NCBI GenBank assembly: GCA_038869515.1
Contig: JAWCQZ010000003.1
Location: 93,306-157,305, forward strand
Source of the DNA: JAWCQZ01 sp038869515 [NCBI: Halobacteria archaeon]
GTDB taxonomy: Archaea > Halobacteriota > Syntropharchaeia > JACQPP01
DNA: 64,000 nucleotides
Direction: 5' to 3'
Shown: positions 62,368-64,000 of the stretch, one piece after another
How the letters are laid out: each line of letters starts with the position of its first letter
How positions within the stretch are numbered: position 1 is the first letter of the stretch
Program-made: the position numbers and the translations under genes
Notes under the pieces: generated by a model
Told to the model about the DNA's origin: nothing
The model's database searches: none
What the model saw: only the letters and a program-made list of their open reading frames with translations

Positions 62368-63342
62368 CTAGCGCCTCCCGGCGTCGGCGCCCATCACCCG
62401 CGCCAGGACCGCCATCCGCACCGGCACTCCGTAGGCCGCCTGGTGGAAGTAGCGGGCGTGGGGGGAGTCGTCGAGGGCGGGGTCCACCTCGTCCACCCGC
62501 GGCAGGGGGTGGAGGACGATGAGGCGCTTCGGCGCCCCGCGGAGGGTCTCAGGGGTCAGCCGGTAGGAGCCCGCGACCTTGCGGTGCTCCTCGGGGTCGG
62601 GGAACCGCTCCTTCTGGATGCGGGTCACGTAGAGCGCGTCGAGCCGGGAGAGGACTCTCTGGAGGGAGGTCGCCTCCTCGACCCGGGCCCCGGCCGCCCG
62701 GACGTCCCGGAGGACCTCCCGGGGCATCCGGAGGGGCTCGGGGGAGATGAGGGTGAGGCGGGCCCGATAGAGGGCGAGGGCGTAGGCGAGGGAGTGGACC
62801 GTGCGGGCGTAGCGGAGGTCCCCGACGAGGCCGACCCGGAGCCCGTGGAGCCGGCTCTCCCTCCGCAGGGTGTAGAGATCGAGGAGGGTCTGGGTCGGGT
62901 GCTGGCCCGCCCCGTCGCCGGCGTTGATGATGGGGACCTTGGAGATGGCCGCGGCCATCCGGGCCGACCCTTCCTTGGGGTGGCGGAGGACGATGGCGTC
63001 CGCGTAGGCCCCCATGACGCGGATGGTGTCGCTCAGGGTCTCCCCCTTGGCCATCGAGGTGACCTCGGCGGCGTCCAGGCTGAGGACGTCCCCCCCGAGG
63101 CGCTTCATGGCCGCCTCGAAGGAGATGCGGGTCCGGGTGGAGGGCTCGAAGAAGAGGTTGGCCAGGATTTTCCCCTTCAGGAGGCCCGCGGGCGGCCTGC
63201 GCTCCATGACCTCGGCGAGGTCGAGGAAGCCGTCGAGGTCGGCGCGGGAGAAGTCCCGCATGGAGAGGATGTGCCGCGGAGGCCCGGGCAAAGGAGCGCC
63301 CCCGGAAGCGTGCGGGCCCGCCTGTCCGAGGGAACGGGTCAT
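62368..63342 (-). CDS. pyrB: Aspartate carbamoyltransferase catalytic subunit
   Basis: The 324-residue enzyme makes carbamoyl aspartate. The carbamoyl-phosphate motif FEPSTRTRISFE is intact, and HPTQTLLDLYT and VGDLRYARTVHSL follow. The start at 63342 gives about 27 extra residues before the usual IL-MRDFSRADLDG; the internal ATG there is an alternative. pyrI follows immediately. Confidence 0.95.
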   Translation of the reverse strand: MTRSLGQAGPHASGGAPLPGPPRHILSMRDFSRADLDGFLDLAEVMERRPPAGLLKGKILANLFFEPSTRTRISFEAAMKRLGGDVLSLDAAEVTSMAKGETLSDTIRVMGAYADAIVLRHPKEGSARMAAAISKVPIINAGDGAGQHPTQTLLDLYTLRRESRLHGLRVGLVGDLRYARTVHSLAYALALYRARLTLISPEPLRMPREVLRDVRAAGARVEEATSLQRVLSRLDALYVTRIQKERFPDPEEHRKVAGSYRLTPETLRGAPKRLIVLHPLPRVDEVDPALDDSPHARYFHQAAYGVPVRMAVLARVMGADAGRR

Positions 63343-63369
63343 CCCGGGAGAACGGGGCCCCGGCAGAGG

Positions 63370-63398
63370 CTTATACTTTGCTTAAATCAGGTTTAAAT
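63370..63398. promoter_or_regulatory. Divergent promoters of pyrB and the aldo/keto reductase
   Basis: AAAGTATAAG (63370-63379, minus) serves pyrB and GTTTAAAT (63391-63398, plus) serves the reductase, each about 30 bases from its start. Confidence 0.55.
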
Positions 63399-63423
63399 CC
63401 CGGCCCGGGGTGATGCTTCCTCC

Positions 63424-64000
63424 ATGAGGATGCGCACGCGGCCCCTCGGCCGCACCCCAATCAGGGTCTCCGAAATCGGCTTCGGGGTCTGGACGCTCTC
63501 GACCGGCTGGTGGGGAAACTACACCGACGAACAGGCGTGCGCGCTCCTCCGAAAGGCGTTCAAGGCCGGCATCAACTTCTTCGACGCGGCCGACACCTAC
63601 GGGAACGGGCGCGCCGAGATGCTGCTCGCGAAGGCCCTCGGCGACGTCCGGGACGAGATTGTCATCGCGACCAAGTTCGGCTACGACTTCTACTCCCACC
63701 CGGGCCGGGACGGGCAGCGGGAATTGCCCCAGAACTGGTCGCCGCAATACGCGGAAGAGGCCCTCCGCAAGAGCCTGGAGCGCCTCCACACCGACCGGGT
63801 GGACTTCTACCAGTTGCACAACCCGCGCCTCGACGCCCTTCAGGACCCCGCCCTCTTCGAGACGATGGACCGGCTGAAGGAGCAGGGGATGGTCCGGTCG
63901 GTAGGGGCCGCCCTGGGACCCGCCCTGCAAGAGAGGCAAATCGCCGAGGGGCGGTTCGCCCTCCGGACCCGCAGGATGGCGGGCGTCCAAATCATCTACA
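63424..64000 (+). CDS. Aldo/keto reductase, cut by the window edge
   Basis: The first about 192 residues begin MRMRTRPLGRTPIRVSEIGF and show GINFFDAADTYGNGRAE, the catalytic-region IVIATKFGYD, and LERLHTDRVDFYQLHNP. This is the start of an NADPH-dependent aldo/keto reductase. The C-terminal part, with the cofactor-binding loops, is beyond the window. Confidence 0.9.
   Translation, partial: MRMRTRPLGRTPIRVSEIGFGVWTLSTGWWGNYTDEQACALLRKAFKAGINFFDAADTYGNGRAEMLLAKALGDVRDEIVIATKFGYDFYSHPGRDGQRELPQNWSPQYAEEALRKSLERLHTDRVDFYQLHNPRLDALQDPALFETMDRLKEQGMVRSVGAALGPALQERQIAEGRFALRTRRMAGVQIIY

Noticed and set aside
61879-63396. Long plus-strand frame opposite pyrI and pyrB
   Set aside because: Antisense shadow of high-GC genes; no domains, and both strands cannot be coding when pyrB/pyrI are clearly real.

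Overview
The window reads as a high-GC archaeal chromosome fragment, most likely an uncultured Thermoplasmatota lineage. Archaeal markers include SepF, NreA with a C-terminal PCNA-binding motif, a tRNA-splicing endonuclease, the Era-like GTPase/OapB/OapC cluster, coenzyme F420 enzymes (CofE, CofC), F420-dependent methylene-tetrahydromethanopterin dehydrogenase, PyrB/PyrI, a PGF-CTERM surface protein, a Bat-type HTH_10 regulator and DUF835. Many start codons lie about 25-30 bases downstream of a TATA box, so leaderless transcripts are common. Copper membrane monooxygenase (CuMMO) genes have been reported from soil Thermoplasmatota (Ca. Angelarchaeales); this window fits that group, but the assignment is inferred from gene content.

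Layout. 1-7.1 kb: a crotonyl-CoA carboxylase/reductase-like gene, small membrane genes, ndk, a C2H2 zinc-finger protein, an IscU scaffold, and a sulfate assimilation locus (cysH divergent from sat, a PiT-family permease and tusA). 7.1-15.4 kb: two very large secreted proteins on the minus strand. The second ends in a lower-GC module with a possible nuclease signature and is followed by a small membrane ORF and a frameshifted partial duplicate. 15.5-27 kb: a phosphate region with an AbrB-PhoU regulator, a PGF-CTERM S-layer-like protein, pstSCAB-phoU, a DUF47 gene and pitA.

26.9-31.6 kb is the most remarkable part: a divergent HTH_10 regulator and a four-gene operon encoding a ferritin-like diiron protein and a complete CuMMO (PmoC/AmoC, PmoA/AmoA, PmoB/AmoB) with the known copper-ligand motifs intact. 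31.7-42 kb holds oapC-oapB-GTPase, a GH36 alpha-galactosidase, a DUF835 membrane protein, amt-glnK, mtd, sepF and a fused double nitroreductase. The monooxygenase, ammonium transport and C1/F420 genes lie within about 12 kb, but the sequence alone does not settle whether the substrate is ammonia, methane or something else.

42-46.5 kb: nreA, two toxin-antitoxin modules (hicBA and a RelE type), a VOC protein and a very short histone-fold protein. 46.5-54.6 kb: sugar-nucleotide genes, a membrane-anchored HerA-type ATPase, an SDR and a DHA2 multidrug exporter. 54.7-64 kb: a winged-helix regulator with a clear operator, endA, an RPA-associated protein, a PHP phosphoesterase, DUF99, cofE, guaB, cofC, pyrIB and the start of an aldo/keto reductase.

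A second theme is a set of short GC-rich palindromic repeats. They occur between genes and also in frame inside coding sequences: the N-termini of PmoA and PmoB, a zinc-ribbon protein, and the tRNA-splicing endonuclease twice, where one insertion splits the last beta-hairpin of the catalytic domain. No rRNA, tRNA, CRISPR array, insertion sequence or replication origin was recognised.
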